From Actinomadura parmotrematis (GTDB lineage Bacteria; Actinomycetota; Actinomycetes; Streptosporangiales; Streptosporangiaceae), in assembly GCF_019458805.1 (NCBI RefSeq), contig NZ_JAIBOA010000001.1:310001-374000 (forward strand): a stretch of 64,000 nucleotides of DNA, written 5' to 3'. Every line of letters begins with the position of its first letter. The stretch's first letter is position 1. Of the stretch, positions 27,877-36,781 are shown one piece after another. The notes under the pieces were generated by a model that was given only the letters and a program-made list of their open reading frames with translations, searched no databases and was not told the DNA's origin. A program made the translations under genes and the position numbers.

Positions 27877-28610
27877 CCGATGCGAGCGGCACGGGCGAGG
27901 ACGGCACGGGCGGGGCGGACCGCGGGGCGGAGCTCGCCGCGAACCTCGCCGAGGTGCGCGGCCGCATCGCCGCCGCGTGCGCGGCGGCCGGCCGCCCCGC
28001 CGACGCGGTGACCCTCATCGCGGTCACCAAGACCCGGCCGGCCTCGGACGTGCGGCTGCTGGCCGGACTCGGCCTCACCGACGTCGCCGAGAACCGCGAC
28101 CAGGAGGCGGCCCCCAAGGCCGCCGCCACCGCCGGACTCCCGCTGACCTGGCATTTCGTCGGACAGCTGCAGACCAACAAGGTACGGTCGGTGGCGTCCT
28201 ACGCGGACGTCGTCCAGTCGGTCGACCGGCCCCGCCTGGTGACCGCGCTGTCAGCGGCCGCCGAGCGCGCCGGCCGCACGCTCGGCTGCCTCGTGCAGGT
28301 CGCGCTGGACGGCGGAGAGGGCCGCGGCGGGGCCGCGCCCGGCGACGTCCCGGCCCTCGCCGACCTCGTCGCCGGCGCGCCGGGCCTCCGGCTCGGCGGC
28401 GTGATGGCGGTGGCGCCGCTCGGCGCCGATCCGGCGGCCGCGTTCGAGCGGCTCGCCGAGATCGCGGCCCGGACCAGGGACGACCATCCCGGGGCGGGCA
28501 CGGTTTCGGCCGGGATGAGCGGCGATCTGGAGCAGGCGATCGCATGTGGCGCGACACACGTGCGTGTCGGTACGGCGTTGCTCGGCGGCCGACGGGCAAT
28601 CGTCAGGTAA
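27873..28610 (+). CDS. PLP homeostasis protein (YggS/PROSC family)
   Basis: 245 residues, alanine-racemase-like N-terminal barrel without a second domain. The PLP lysine is in LIAVTKTRPASDVRLL near residue 50; WHFVGQLQTNKVRSVASYADVVQSVDRPRL and SAGMSGDLEQAIACGATHVRVGTALLGGR are family hallmarks. Homologues buffer PLP and have no known catalysis. GTG overlaps the pgeF stop (GTGA). Confidence 0.93.
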   Translation: MTDASGTGEDGTGGADRGAELAANLAEVRGRIAAACAAAGRPADAVTLIAVTKTRPASDVRLLAGLGLTDVAENRDQEAAPKAAATAGLPLTWHFVGQLQTNKVRSVASYADVVQSVDRPRLVTALSAAAERAGRTLGCLVQVALDGGEGRGGAAPGDVPALADLVAGAPGLRLGGVMAVAPLGADPAAAFERLAEIAARTRDDHPGAGTVSAGMSGDLEQAIACGATHVRVGTALLGGRRAIVR

Positions 28611-28727
28611 TGTCCCGCAGTGGTACCTGCCGAAACGGCGGGTGCCGAAGAGCAGAACAGCAGACGCGGCGGTCTGTCGGCGGCACCGGGACCACGGTGC
28701 CGGGGCCACAAGACGACGGAGGGGCGT

Positions 28728-29273
28728 ATGGCCAGCGCGATGCGCAAGATGGCGGTCTACCTCGGCCTTGTGGAGGACGACCGGTACGACGACAAGTACG
28801 GCAAGTACGACGACTACGAAGAGTACGAGGTCTACGACGACGAGGCCGACCCCGGGCAGGGGCGCCGCCGCGAGGACGAATCCGGCGGTCAGCCTACCCG
28901 AGTCGAGGAGGCCCCCGACCGCGACCGCGACCACCACGGGCCGGCCGCGCCGGAGCGGCGCTCGGTCGCGCTCTACGAGTCCGGTACCACCGATCTCGCG
29001 CGCATCACTACGCTGCACCCGAGGACCTACAACGAAGCCAGGACCATCGGGGAGCACTTCCGGGAGGGCACGCCCGTGATCATGAACCTGACCGAGATGG
29101 TCGACAGCGACGCCAAGCGCCTCGTCGACTTCGCGGCGGGTCTGGTGTTCGGGCTGCACGGCAGCATCGAGCGTGTTACCAACAAGGTGTTCCTGCTGTC
29201 GCCCGCCAACGTGGAGGTGACGGCCGAGGACAAGGCCCGGATGGCAGAACGTGGGTTCTTCAACCAAAGCTGA
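28728..29273 (+). CDS. sepF: Cell division protein SepF
   Basis: 181 residues. [18 protein letters not shown] is the amphipathic membrane-binding N-terminus, followed by an acidic Tyr/Asp-rich linker ([18 protein letters not shown]) and the SepF core [20 protein letters not shown]...[18 protein letters not shown]. SepF tethers FtsZ to the membrane in place of FtsA. ATG 28728 has GGAGGGG upstream; an open extension to 28620 lacks family similarity. Confidence 0.95.
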   Translation: MASAMRKMAVYLGLVEDDRYDDKYGKYDDYEEYEVYDDEADPGQGRRREDESGGQPTRVEEAPDRDRDHHGPAAPERRSVALYESGTTDLARITTLHPRTYNEARTIGEHFREGTPVIMNLTEMVDSDAKRLVDFAAGLVFGLHGSIERVTNKVFLLSPANVEVTAEDKARMAERGFFNQS

Positions 29274-29295
29274 CAGCCACATGTGAGAGAAGTCC

Positions 29296-29580
29296 GTGAC
29301 GATCGTTGGTTCGGTGCTGGTCGCACTGCTGTACCTCTTCCTCCTGTTCCTCATCGGGAGGCTCCTGCTCGACATCCTGCAGTCGTTCGCCCGTGACTGG
29401 CGTCCGAGCGGCGTGGTGCTGGTGATCGCGGAGGCCGTCTACACGGTGACCGATCCGCCACTGAAACTCCTCAGACGTTTCATCCCGCCCATCAGGCTGG
29501 GTAACGTGGCATTGGACCTCAGCTTCGCATTCCTCATCCTTGTGGTCTGGATCATGATCAAATTCGTCCAGAGCCTGTGA
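29296..29580 (+). CDS. YggT family membrane protein
   Basis: 94 residues with two transmembrane segments, LVALLYLFLLFLIGRLLLDI and the C-terminal LDLSFAFLILVVWIMIKFV, separated by the family loop VYTVTDPPLKLLRRFIPPIRLGNVALDLS. The sepF-yggT-divIVA order is conserved in Gram-positives. Role in division or envelope is not defined. The GTG start has GAGAGAAG upstream. Confidence 0.92.
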   Translation: MTIVGSVLVALLYLFLLFLIGRLLLDILQSFARDWRPSGVVLVIAEAVYTVTDPPLKLLRRFIPPIRLGNVALDLSFAFLILVVWIMIKFVQSL

Positions 29581-29638
29581 CGGATTTGATCGGCTACGGT
29601 CCTTTGGGACAGACTCCAAGCGCGCCAAGGAGACGAAC

Positions 29639-30559
29639 ATGCCGCTCACGCCCGCCGATGTGCGGAACAAGCAGTTCAGCACGACCCGGCTGAGGCCGGG
29701 CTACGACGAGGAGGAGGTGGACGCGTTCCTCGACGAGGTCGAGTCCGAGCTCGACCGCCTCATCCAGGAGAACGAGGAGCTGCGCGCCAAGCTGGCCGAG
29801 TGCCTGCGCGGCAAGGTGCCGGCGATGGCCGCCCCCATCGTGGAGCCGAAGCCCGAGATGGCCAAGATGCCCGAGCCGCCGCGCCCCGAGCCCGTCCCGC
29901 AGCCCGAGCCCGAGCCGGCCCTCGGCGGCCTCGGCATGGCGGCCGCGCCGTCCGGCGAGGACAACATGGACACCGCCGCGCGCGTTCTCGCGCTGGCGCA
30001 GCAGACCGCCGACCAGGCGATCGCCGACGCCCGCCGGGAGGCCGACGAGACGCTCGGCCGCGCCCGCCGCGAGGCCGAGGAGATCCTCGGCAAGGCCCGC
30101 CGGCAGTCCGACCAGATCGTCAGCGAGGCCCGCGGCCGCGCCGAGGCGCTGGACCGCGACGCCCAGGAGCGCCACCGCCAGGTCATGGGCTCGCTCGTGC
30201 AGCAGCGCGAGGAGCTGGAGCGCGAGGTCGACAACCTGCGCGCGTTCGAGCGCGAGTACCGCAGCCGCCTGAAGGTCTACCTGGAGGGCCAGCTGCGCGA
30301 CCTCGACGCCGCGGGCACCGAGAGCGGCGCCTTCCCCGTCGCCCCCGGCGGCGGCGTCCCGGTCGGCCAGCCGACCGGCCCCCAGGCCGCGATCCCCCCG
30401 CACGTCGACACCCGCAACGGCGCGCAGGGCTCCGGGCAGACCGGCGCCAACCCCTTCCCGACGGCCCCCGAGCCCGCCCAGCACGCCCAGCAGGTGCAGC
30501 ACTCGGCGACCGGCGCCTTCCACTCCGGCGGCGACAACCCGCCGCACGAGAGGCGCTAG
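29639..30559 (+). CDS. divIVA: DivIVA/Wag31 polar growth protein
   Basis: 306 residues. The N-terminal membrane-curvature-sensing domain MPLTPADVRNKQFSTTRLRPGYDEEEVDAFLDEVE leads into a first coiled coil. A Pro/Glu linker (about 70-95) and a long second coiled coil with RRESD-type heptads (ARREADETLGRARREAEEIL) follow, then a Gly/Pro/Ala tail. It marks poles and recruits the elongation machinery. AAGGAGA precedes the ATG. Confidence 0.95.
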   Translation: MPLTPADVRNKQFSTTRLRPGYDEEEVDAFLDEVESELDRLIQENEELRAKLAECLRGKVPAMAAPIVEPKPEMAKMPEPPRPEPVPQPEPEPALGGLGMAAAPSGEDNMDTAARVLALAQQTADQAIADARREADETLGRARREAEEILGKARRQSDQIVSEARGRAEALDRDAQERHRQVMGSLVQQREELEREVDNLRAFEREYRSRLKVYLEGQLRDLDAAGTESGAFPVAPGGGVPVGQPTGPQAAIPPHVDTRNGAQGSGQTGANPFPTAPEPAQHAQQVQHSATGAFHSGGDNPPHERR

Positions 30560-30577
30560 GGGCGCCGCCGCAGGCGG

Positions 30578-30583
30578 TAGGGT
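30578..30583 (+). promoter_or_regulatory. Candidate -10 element downstream of divIVA
   Basis: TAGGGT sits in the 150-nt divIVA-30710 gap, 126 nt before the next start. This would separate the knuckle protein gene from the dcw cluster. No clear -35. Confidence 0.25.
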
Positions 30584-30709
30584 TTCCCCGATCGCCGCGC
30601 CGTGGATGGCCCGCAGCGCCATCCCGGCGACGTTTCGGAACGTCGGCGGCGACCTCCCGGGCCGGGGACGACGGCCCGGGTTGCGTGCCTGTAGAGGGAG
30701 AGCGACCCA

Positions 30710-32161
30710 GTGATCATCCTGAGTGGCGTACTAGTCGTGCTGGCCATCGCCCTGCTGGTGGCGGGCATCGTGGCCGGGAACGGGGACAGCGCCCAGGTCT
30801 TCGGGGTGGACGCGCTGTACGTGATCTACATTTCGATCGCGGTCAGCGCGGTGTCCGCCCTCTGCCTGCTGATCGGGGTGTTCCTGCGCCGCAAGGAGCT
30901 GTGGGGGACCGGTGCGGCGACCCCGAAGCGCAGCCGCAAGGAGCGCAAGAAGGCCGCGAAGGCCGGCAAGGCCAAGGAGCGGAACGCCGCGGCCGTGAAG
31001 GCGGCGACGGCCCCCGCCGTCCCCGCGACGGCGCCGCTGGCCCTGCCCCCCGACGACGACGTCGAGATCCCCCAGCAGCAGCTGGAGGTGCCCGAGGACG
31101 CCCTGGTGTTCGTGGTCCGCGGGCGCAAGCGCTACCACCTCGACACCTGCCGCCAGCTCGCCGGCCGCGAGACCGAGGAGCTCACCTACGTCGAGGCGCG
31201 GGAAGAGGGCTTCAGCCCCTGCACCGCCTGCCTGCCCGACACCGCCCTGGCGGCGCGCGCCGCGGTGTCGGTGCCGGCGGCCCCGGCGGAGGAGCGCTCC
31301 AGCGGCGCCGCGAAGCCCGCCGCGTCCGGCGCGACGGCCGCGAACGGCGTGGCCAGGGACACGATCGGCGGCCCGGCCAGGGACAAGACCGAGGACACGG
31401 GCGAGCGCACGACCGAGGACAAGACCGAGGGCACGGCCAAGGGCGCGACCGGGGACGCGCCCGCGAGCGGCCGCACCGCGGCCCGCGACACCTCCGACCC
31501 GCTCGGCGGCGCCTTCCCGGCGCCCGAGCCCGCGCCGTCCCTCTCCCCGGAGCCGGTGCGGGATCCGCTCGCGGACCCCGAGCCCGCCGGTGACGCGCTG
31601 TCGGCGCTGAACCCGACCGAGGCGTTCTCCCGCCGCCACGGCCGCACCGACCTGCCGTCCGCGCCGCTCGACGAGCCCGCGCCCGAGCCGGCGCCCGCCG
31701 ACGAGGCCGCCGAGGACCCGGGTTTCCCGGCGCCGTCCCCGTCCACGGCGACGTCGCTGCCGTCCGCCTGGCCGGCCCCCGGCCCGGCGGTCCCCGAGCG
31801 CACGCCCGCGCCCGAGCCCGCCCCGGTCGAGGACGAGGCCCCCGACGAGCTGGAGATCGTGCCGAGCGCCCCGCGCCCGCGCGAGTCCGGCGACGTCCCG
31901 CAGGACGAGCGCCCGGACGCCCCCGAGGACGACGCCGACGACGCCGCCGCCGAAGCCCGTGAGGAGCCCGCGGGCGACGCGGGCGACGACACGCAGGTCC
32001 GGATCATCAGCGGCACCAAGCGCTACCACCGCACCGACTGCGTGCTGATCGACGACATCGGCGACGAGGCCGACGACCTGGAGTCGCTGCCGCGCTCGGA
32101 GGCCAAGTCCCGCGGCTGCACGCCCTGCCTCGTCTGCCAGCCCGACCGGGCGTCCGTCTGA
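30710..32161 (+). CDS. Membrane protein with two Cys/His-knuckle domains
   Basis: 483 residues; no named family recognised. Two transmembrane helices (about 2-24 and 38-62), a short Lys/Arg-rich stretch, then knuckle 1: KRYHLDTCRQLAGRE...YVEAREEGFSPCTACLPD (about residues 140-178). A disordered Ala/Pro/Glu linker of about 260 residues follows, with tandem D-K-T-E-type units near 31378-31440. Knuckle 2 at the extreme C-terminus is KRYHRTDCVLIDDIGDEADD...SEAKSRGCTPCLVCQPD. The His-Cys...Cys-x2-Cys pattern resembles short zinc knuckles found at the ends of secreted nucleases. GTG 30710 has GAGGGAGAG upstream. Confidence 0.8.
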   Translation: MIILSGVLVVLAIALLVAGIVAGNGDSAQVFGVDALYVIYISIAVSAVSALCLLIGVFLRRKELWGTGAATPKRSRKERKKAAKAGKAKERNAAAVKAATAPAVPATAPLALPPDDDVEIPQQQLEVPEDALVFVVRGRKRYHLDTCRQLAGRETEELTYVEAREEGFSPCTACLPDTALAARAAVSVPAAPAEERSSGAAKPAASGATAANGVARDTIGGPARDKTEDTGERTTEDKTEGTAKGATGDAPASGRTAARDTSDPLGGAFPAPEPAPSLSPEPVRDPLADPEPAGDALSALNPTEAFSRRHGRTDLPSAPLDEPAPEPAPADEAAEDPGFPAPSPSTATSLPSAWPAPGPAVPERTPAPEPAPVEDEAPDELEIVPSAPRPRESGDVPQDERPDAPEDDADDAAAEAREEPAGDAGDDTQVRIISGTKRYHRTDCVLIDDIGDEADDLESLPRSEAKSRGCTPCLVCQPDRASV

Positions 32162-32164
32162 CCC

Positions 32165-32182
32165 GGCGCCGCGGCCGGCGCC
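32165..32182. terminator. Inverted repeat between convergent genes
   Basis: GGCGCC (32165-32170) and GGCGCC (32177-32182) flank GCGGCC, in a GC-only patch between convergent stops at 32161 and 32200. Plausible bidirectional terminator; short stem. Confidence 0.35.
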
Positions 32183-32199
32183 CGCCGGGCCGGCGCGCG

Positions 32200-32985
32200 T
32201 CAGTCGCGGCGCCGGCGCTCCTCGCGCCGGCGGTCGCGGAGCTCGCGGCGCTCGGCGTGCAGCTCGTGGCGGCGGTCGTGGCGCTCGCGGGCGATGTCCT
32301 GGCGGTTCTTGTCGCCGGGCTCGCGGACCCGCACCGAGACGCCGCCGAACAGCGCCAGCCCGGTGAGTTTGATCACGGGGGCGTCGGCGGCGACGTCCCC
32401 GCCGCCGGGGGCGTCCACGCCGCCGAACACCGCGGCGACGTTGTTGACGATCCGCACGCCGGGCGGGACGGTGATGTCGACGCCGCCGAAGATGCAGGTG
32501 ACGTTGACGGTCACCTCGCGCTGCGACAGCACCGCCTGCCGGAAGTCCAGCTCGACGCCGCCGAAGACGCAGGCGACGTGGGTGCTCGGCTCGGCCAGCC
32601 AGCGGCCCTTGCGGGACGCCCCGCCGAAGATCGCCACGATGGTGGCGGACCGGCCGTCCGGCACCGGCAGCGCGGTGTCCTTGCGCAGCGAGATGCCGGG
32701 CGCGGGCGGCGTCGCGCCGTGCTCGTCGGGCAGGTCGGCGAGGACGGGTTCGAGGTCGGCGTAGGTGCGCGCCTGGTAGACGGCGTCGATGCGCTCGGCG
32801 TGCTCGCCCGGGGTGATGCGGCCCTCGGCGAGGGCCTCGCGGAGCCGCTCGGCGACCCGGTCGCGGTCGGCGTCGGAGGCGCGCAGCGCGGAGCGGCCGG
32901 TGGGGACGGCGACCTCGGCGGGCGCGGGGGCGGGGCCCGCCGGCGGCGTCGCGCCGGCGGCGGGGGAGTCTTCGGGTTCGGTCAC
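32200..32985 (-). CDS. DUF1707 protein with LiaF-like C-terminal domain
   Basis: 261 residues. An Ala/Pro N-terminus precedes the DUF1707 (SHOCT-like) segment LRASDADRDRVAERLREALAEGRITPGEHAERIDAVYQA (about 35-75). A beta-helical domain with repeated IFGG motifs (VAIFGGASRKG, CVFGGVELDF, CIFGGVDITV, AVFGGVDAPG, ALFGGVSVRV) follows, and a charged Arg/Glu/Asp tail ends it. IFGG repeats are typical of LiaF-like cell-wall stress proteins. No membrane helix is seen. GTG start. Confidence 0.85.
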   Translation of the reverse strand: MTEPEDSPAAGATPPAGPAPAPAEVAVPTGRSALRASDADRDRVAERLREALAEGRITPGEHAERIDAVYQARTYADLEPVLADLPDEHGATPPAPGISLRKDTALPVPDGRSATIVAIFGGASRKGRWLAEPSTHVACVFGGVELDFRQAVLSQREVTVNVTCIFGGVDITVPPGVRIVNNVAAVFGGVDAPGGGDVAADAPVIKLTGLALFGGVSVRVREPGDKNRQDIARERHDRRHELHAERRELRDRRREERRRRD

Positions 32986-33020
32986 CCGCCCATCATGGCA
33001 AACACGATGTGTCGCGTTGA

Positions 33021-33056
33021 ACCCCTTCGGGCGGGTCGATGCCCGCCCGAAGGGGT
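33021..33056 (-). terminator. Strong stem-loop terminator of ileS
   Basis: Perfect 15-bp arms at 33021-33035 and 33042-33056 with a 6-nt loop, 21 nt beyond the ileS stop in the minus direction. The arms read ACCCCTTCGGGCGGG and its complement. It separates ileS from the DUF1707 gene. Confidence 0.8.
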
Positions 33057-33076
33057 CCGGCCGCGGCCGGCCGCGG

Positions 33077-36000
33077 TCAGCCCGCGCGGTCCAGCCAGAA
33101 GCCGAGGGCGAGGCCCTCGTCGAAGCGCCGCGGGAGGTCGGCGTCCGGGCGGCCCTCGCGGACCGCGACGGCGAGCACCTCGGCGCCGATCTCGGCCTCG
33201 TGGGCGCGGAGCGCGGCGGCGAGGTCGTCGCCGGCGGTCTCCCACCACAGCTCGATCCGGTCGGTGACCTCCAGGCCCGCGGCCTTGCGGGCGTCCTGGA
33301 CGAGGCGGACGACCTCGCGGACGAGCCCGCCGCGGCGCAGCTCGGGCGTCAGCTCCAGGTCGAGCGCGACGGTCTCGCCGGCGGCGCTCTCCACCGCCCA
33401 GCCGCTGCGCGGCCGCTCGGTGACGATCACCTCGCCGGCGGCGAGCTCGACCGTCCCGACGCCCTCGGCCGCCACGGACGCCCCGGCGCCGCGCAGGGCG
33501 GCGACGAGCGCGGCGGCGTCGGCGGAGGTGACGGCCTTGGCGACCTTCGGGGTGTCCTTGCCGAACCGCTTGCCGAGCTCGCGGAAGTTCGGCTTGACCT
33601 CGTACTCGACCAGGTCGCCGCCGACCGACGCCAGCTCCTCGAAGCCCTGCACGTTCAGCTCGTCGGCGAGCTGGTCGCGCAGCTCGGCGGGCAGCGCGGC
33701 CCAGCCGGGCGCGCCGACCAGGGCGCGGCCGAGCGGCTGGCGGGTGCGCACCGAGCTCGCGGCGCGCGCCGACCGGCCGAGCTCGACCAGGCGCCGCACG
33801 AGCGCCATCCGCGCGGTCAGGTCGGCGTCCAGCAGCGCCTCGTCGACCTTCGGCCAGTCGGCGAGGTGCACCGACGCCGGCCCGTCCTCGGGGCGCAGGA
33901 CGTCCCACAGGTGGTCGGTGACGAACGGCACCATCGGCGCCATCAGCCGGGTGAGGGTCTCCAGGCACTCGTACAGCGTCGCGAACGCCGACGCGCCCTC
34001 GGGCGTCTCGGGGCCCTGCCAGAACCGGCGGCGCGAGCGCCGCACGTACCAGTTGGACAGGTCGTCGACGAACTCGGTGAGGCGGCGGCCCGCGCGGGCG
34101 GTGTCGAACTCCTCCAGGGCGGAGGTGACCTCGGCGACGGTGCGGTGCAGCTCGGCGAGCGCCCAGCGGTCCAGCAGCGGCCGGTCGGCGGGCGCCGGCG
34201 CCTCGGCGAGCCGGTCCGGCGTCCAGGCGCCTCCTTGGGCCTCTGCCGCGTTCGCGTAGAGGACGAAGAACGAGGCGGTGTTCCAGTAGGTCAGCAGGAC
34301 CTTGCGGACGATCTCTTCCAGGGCGTTGTGGCCGACGCGGCGCGACGCCCACGGCAGGCCGCTCGCCAGCATGTACCAGCGCAGCGCGTCGGCGCCGTGC
34401 TCGTCCATCAGCGGGATCGGGCGGAGCACGTTGCCGAGGTGCTTGCTCATCTTGCGGCCGTCCTCGGCGAGGATCAGGCCGAGGCAGAGCACGTTCTCGT
34501 AGGCCGAGCGGTCGAACACCAGCGTGCCGACGGCCATCAGCGAGTAGAACCAGCCGCGCGTCTGGTCCTGCGCCTCGCAGATGTACTGCGCCGGGTAGGA
34601 CGCCTCGAACACGTCCTCGTTGCGGTGCGGGGCGCCCCACTGCGCGAACGGCATGGACCCCGAGTCGTACCAGGCGTCGATGACGTCGGGCACGCGCCGC
34701 GCCTCGCCGCCGCACTCCCGGCAGGGCAGCGTGACGTCGTCGACGTAGGGGCGGTGCGGGTCGAGCTTGGACAGGTCGCGCCCGGCGAGGTCGCCGAGCT
34801 CGGCGAGGGAGCCGACGCAGGTGAGGTGCTCGTCGTTCTCCGCGCACACCCACAGCGGCAGCGGCGTCCCCCAGTAGCGGCTGCGCGACAGCGACCAGTC
34901 GACGTTGTTGCGCAGCCACTCCCCGTACCGGCCCTCCTTGACGTTCTCGGGGAACCAGTTCGTCCGGGCGTTCTCCTCCAGCAGCCGCTGCTTGATCTCG
35001 GTGGTGCGGATGTACCAGGCCGGGAGCGCGTAGTAGAGCAGCGGGGTGTGGCAGCGCCAGCAGTGCGGGTAGCTGTGCTCGAAGTGGCCGCCCCGGTAGA
35101 GCAGGCCGCGGGCGCGCAGGTCGTCGGTCAGGTCCTCGTCGGCGTCCTTGAAGAACCGGTTGCCGACCATCGGGACGGTCCGCAGGAACCGCCCGTCGGG
35201 GCCGATCGGGTTGACGACGGGCAGCCCGTAGTTCTTGCAGACGCTCATGTCGTCGGCGCCGAAGGCGGGCGCCTGGTGGACGAGGCCGGTGCCGTCCTCG
35301 ACGGTGACGTAGTCGCCGAGCACGACGAAGTGCGCGCCGGGGATCTCGACGAGGTCGAACGGCCGCGCGTAGGGGGTGCGCTCCAGCTCGCGGCCGGTGC
35401 AGGAGGCGAGCACCTCGGCGCCCTCGCCGAGGGCCTGCTCCAGCAGCGGCTCGGCGACGACGAGGACCTCCTCGGACCCGGCGGGCCGGGCCGCGACGTA
35501 GGTGACGTCGGGGTGGACGGCGACGGCGGTGTTGGACACGAGGGTCCACGGCGTCGTCGTCCAGATGAGCAGGGACGCGCCGAGCTCGGCGAGCGGCCCG
35601 GCGGTGACGGGCATCCGCACGTGCACCGACGGGCTGGTCACCGTCTCGTAGCCGCCGGGCTGGCCGAGCTCGTGGTCGGACAGGCCGGTGCCGCAGCGCG
35701 GGCAGTAGGGGGTGATGCGGAAGTCGCGGAACAGCAGGCCCTTGTCGAAGACGACCTTCAGCGACCACCAGACGGCCTCGACGTAGTCGGGGTCCATGGT
35801 GCGGTACGCCTGGGACATGTCGACCCAGTAGCCCATCCGCTCGGTCATGTCCTCGAAGGCGTCCACGTGCCGCTGCACCGACTCGCGGCAGCGGTCGTTG
35901 AACTCGGCGATGCCGTAGACCTCGATGTCCTTCTTGCCGGACAGCCCGAGCTCCTTCTCGACCGCGACCTCGACGGGCAGGCCGTGGCAGTCCCAGCCGG

Positions 36001-36256
36001 CCTTGCGGGGCACGTGGTAGCCCTGCATGGTCTTGAAGCGGGGGAAGACGTCCTTGAAGACGCGGGCCTCGACGTGGTGCACGCCGGGCATGCCGTTGGC
36101 GGTGGGCGGACCCTCGTAGAAGATCCAGCGCGGTCCCTGCGCGGTGCGCTCCAGGGACCGGGCGAAGACATCGTCCTCCTGCCAGCGGCGCAGCGTGTCC
36201 CGCTCCAGGGCGGGCAGATCGACCTGCGCGGGCAGGGGCCGGAACTGACGGGTCAC
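33077..36256 (-). CDS. ileS: Isoleucyl-tRNA synthetase
   Basis: 1059 residues. The class I HIGH motif appears as PPTANGMPGVHHVEAR and KMSKS as DGRKMSKHLGNV. The editing domain carries LIWTTTPWTLVSNTAVAVHPDV. Cys pairs CPRCG, CWRCH and CRECG are possible zinc sites. The GVHH/KMSKH pair is the eukaryote-like type II form common in actinobacteria. GTG 36256 lies 10 nt after GGAGG, which is the switchable Shine-Dalgarno of the T-box leader; an open extension to 36340 would run through the leader and is rejected. Confidence 0.96.
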   Translation of the reverse strand: MTRQFRPLPAQVDLPALERDTLRRWQEDDVFARSLERTAQGPRWIFYEGPPTANGMPGVHHVEARVFKDVFPRFKTMQGYHVPRKAGWDCHGLPVEVAVEKELGLSGKKDIEVYGIAEFNDRCRESVQRHVDAFEDMTERMGYWVDMSQAYRTMDPDYVEAVWWSLKVVFDKGLLFRDFRITPYCPRCGTGLSDHELGQPGGYETVTSPSVHVRMPVTAGPLAELGASLLIWTTTPWTLVSNTAVAVHPDVTYVAARPAGSEEVLVVAEPLLEQALGEGAEVLASCTGRELERTPYARPFDLVEIPGAHFVVLGDYVTVEDGTGLVHQAPAFGADDMSVCKNYGLPVVNPIGPDGRFLRTVPMVGNRFFKDADEDLTDDLRARGLLYRGGHFEHSYPHCWRCHTPLLYYALPAWYIRTTEIKQRLLEENARTNWFPENVKEGRYGEWLRNNVDWSLSRSRYWGTPLPLWVCAENDEHLTCVGSLAELGDLAGRDLSKLDPHRPYVDDVTLPCRECGGEARRVPDVIDAWYDSGSMPFAQWGAPHRNEDVFEASYPAQYICEAQDQTRGWFYSLMAVGTLVFDRSAYENVLCLGLILAEDGRKMSKHLGNVLRPIPLMDEHGADALRWYMLASGLPWASRRVGHNALEEIVRKVLLTYWNTASFFVLYANAAEAQGGAWTPDRLAEAPAPADRPLLDRWALAELHRTVAEVTSALEEFDTARAGRRLTEFVDDLSNWYVRRSRRRFWQGPETPEGASAFATLYECLETLTRLMAPMVPFVTDHLWDVLRPEDGPASVHLADWPKVDEALLDADLTARMALVRRLVELGRSARAASSVRTRQPLGRALVGAPGWAALPAELRDQLADELNVQGFEELASVGGDLVEYEVKPNFRELGKRFGKDTPKVAKAVTSADAAALVAALRGAGASVAAEGVGTVELAAGEVIVTERPRSGWAVESAAGETVALDLELTPELRRGGLVREVVRLVQDARKAAGLEVTDRIELWWETAGDDLAAALRAHEAEIGAEVLAVAVREGRPDADLPRRFDEGLALGFWLDRAG

Positions 36257-36559
36257 GGCGGTCGGACCTCCGGATCGACGCGTGGGGACAACACGTGGAC
36301 CGGAGGGACGAGGCGCCCGTGCGGGGCCCCGCGGTACCACCCTCCTTGACCGCGCCCCGTCGCCGGGGGCGGCCCGCTTCGTTCAGCCGCGGCTGCCGGT
36401 TCTACTGCGCCGGGACGCGGGGCGTCCGGGCGGTTCCTCCGGCGGCTCAGGGGTGATCGGGACCGCCGGGCTCGCCCCCGGGCTCGCACCGTCCCCGGGT
36501 CGCTCATGGCCGCTCGCGGCGGCAGGTGTCCCCGTCAGGGCCTGCCGACATGGCTGTGC
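36257..36559 (-). promoter_or_regulatory. ileS T-box riboswitch (translational type)
   Basis: The T-box sequence AGGGTGGTACCGC is on the minus strand at 36343-36331. Upstream, a hairpin GGCGG...CCGCC displays ATC (36457-36455), an isoleucine codon followed by A, as specifier. Downstream, GGAGGG next to the T-box can pair with TCCCTCC (antisequestrator), while the same CCTCCGG can pair with CCGGAGG that contains the ribosome-binding site (sequestrator). Uncharged tRNA-Ile should therefore expose the SD and raise IleS synthesis. Actinobacterial ileS T-boxes of this kind are known. Confidence 0.88.
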
Positions 36560-36565
36560 TGCACG

Positions 36566-36571
36566 ACTGTA
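36566..36571 (-). promoter_or_regulatory. Candidate -10 of the ileS T-box leader
   Basis: On the minus strand this reads TACAGT. It would start transcription near 36559 and give a leader of about 300 nt, right for the T-box. No good -35. Confidence 0.4.
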
Positions 36572-36625
36572 ACGCACCCGAGGGCAGAACCCATTCCCAT
36601 TACCGGCCCTTGGCAACCCCGCGAA

Positions 36626-36639
36626 GTGACGGGGGTCAC
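36626..36639. promoter_or_regulatory. CRP-like palindrome in the ileS/dksA-like divergent region
   Basis: GTGACGGGGGTCAC, with A on either side, matches the GTG-N6-GNCAC pattern of actinobacterial CRP sites. It lies 156 nt before the TraR-finger gene and about 65 nt behind the ileS promoter. The rest of 36560-36781 shows no other convincing signal. Confidence 0.35.
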
Positions 36640-36781
36640 AAACACAGATTCCCGCCCGCGCCGGGTTTCTGCGAGACGGGTGACCGGGCATATGCGGCGT
36701 GTAGCAATGCCAGGGAGAGGCCGGCCGGGGGCCGGCAGCACGCCGTGCAGACGGGCCGTGCCGGAGCGAGGGGGGATCACG

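Noticed and set aside
36662..36710. Possible fourth copy of the palindrome (TGACCGGGCAT then ATGCGGCGTGT)
   Set aside because: Only 11 nt of the arm match and no second arm follows; probably chance.
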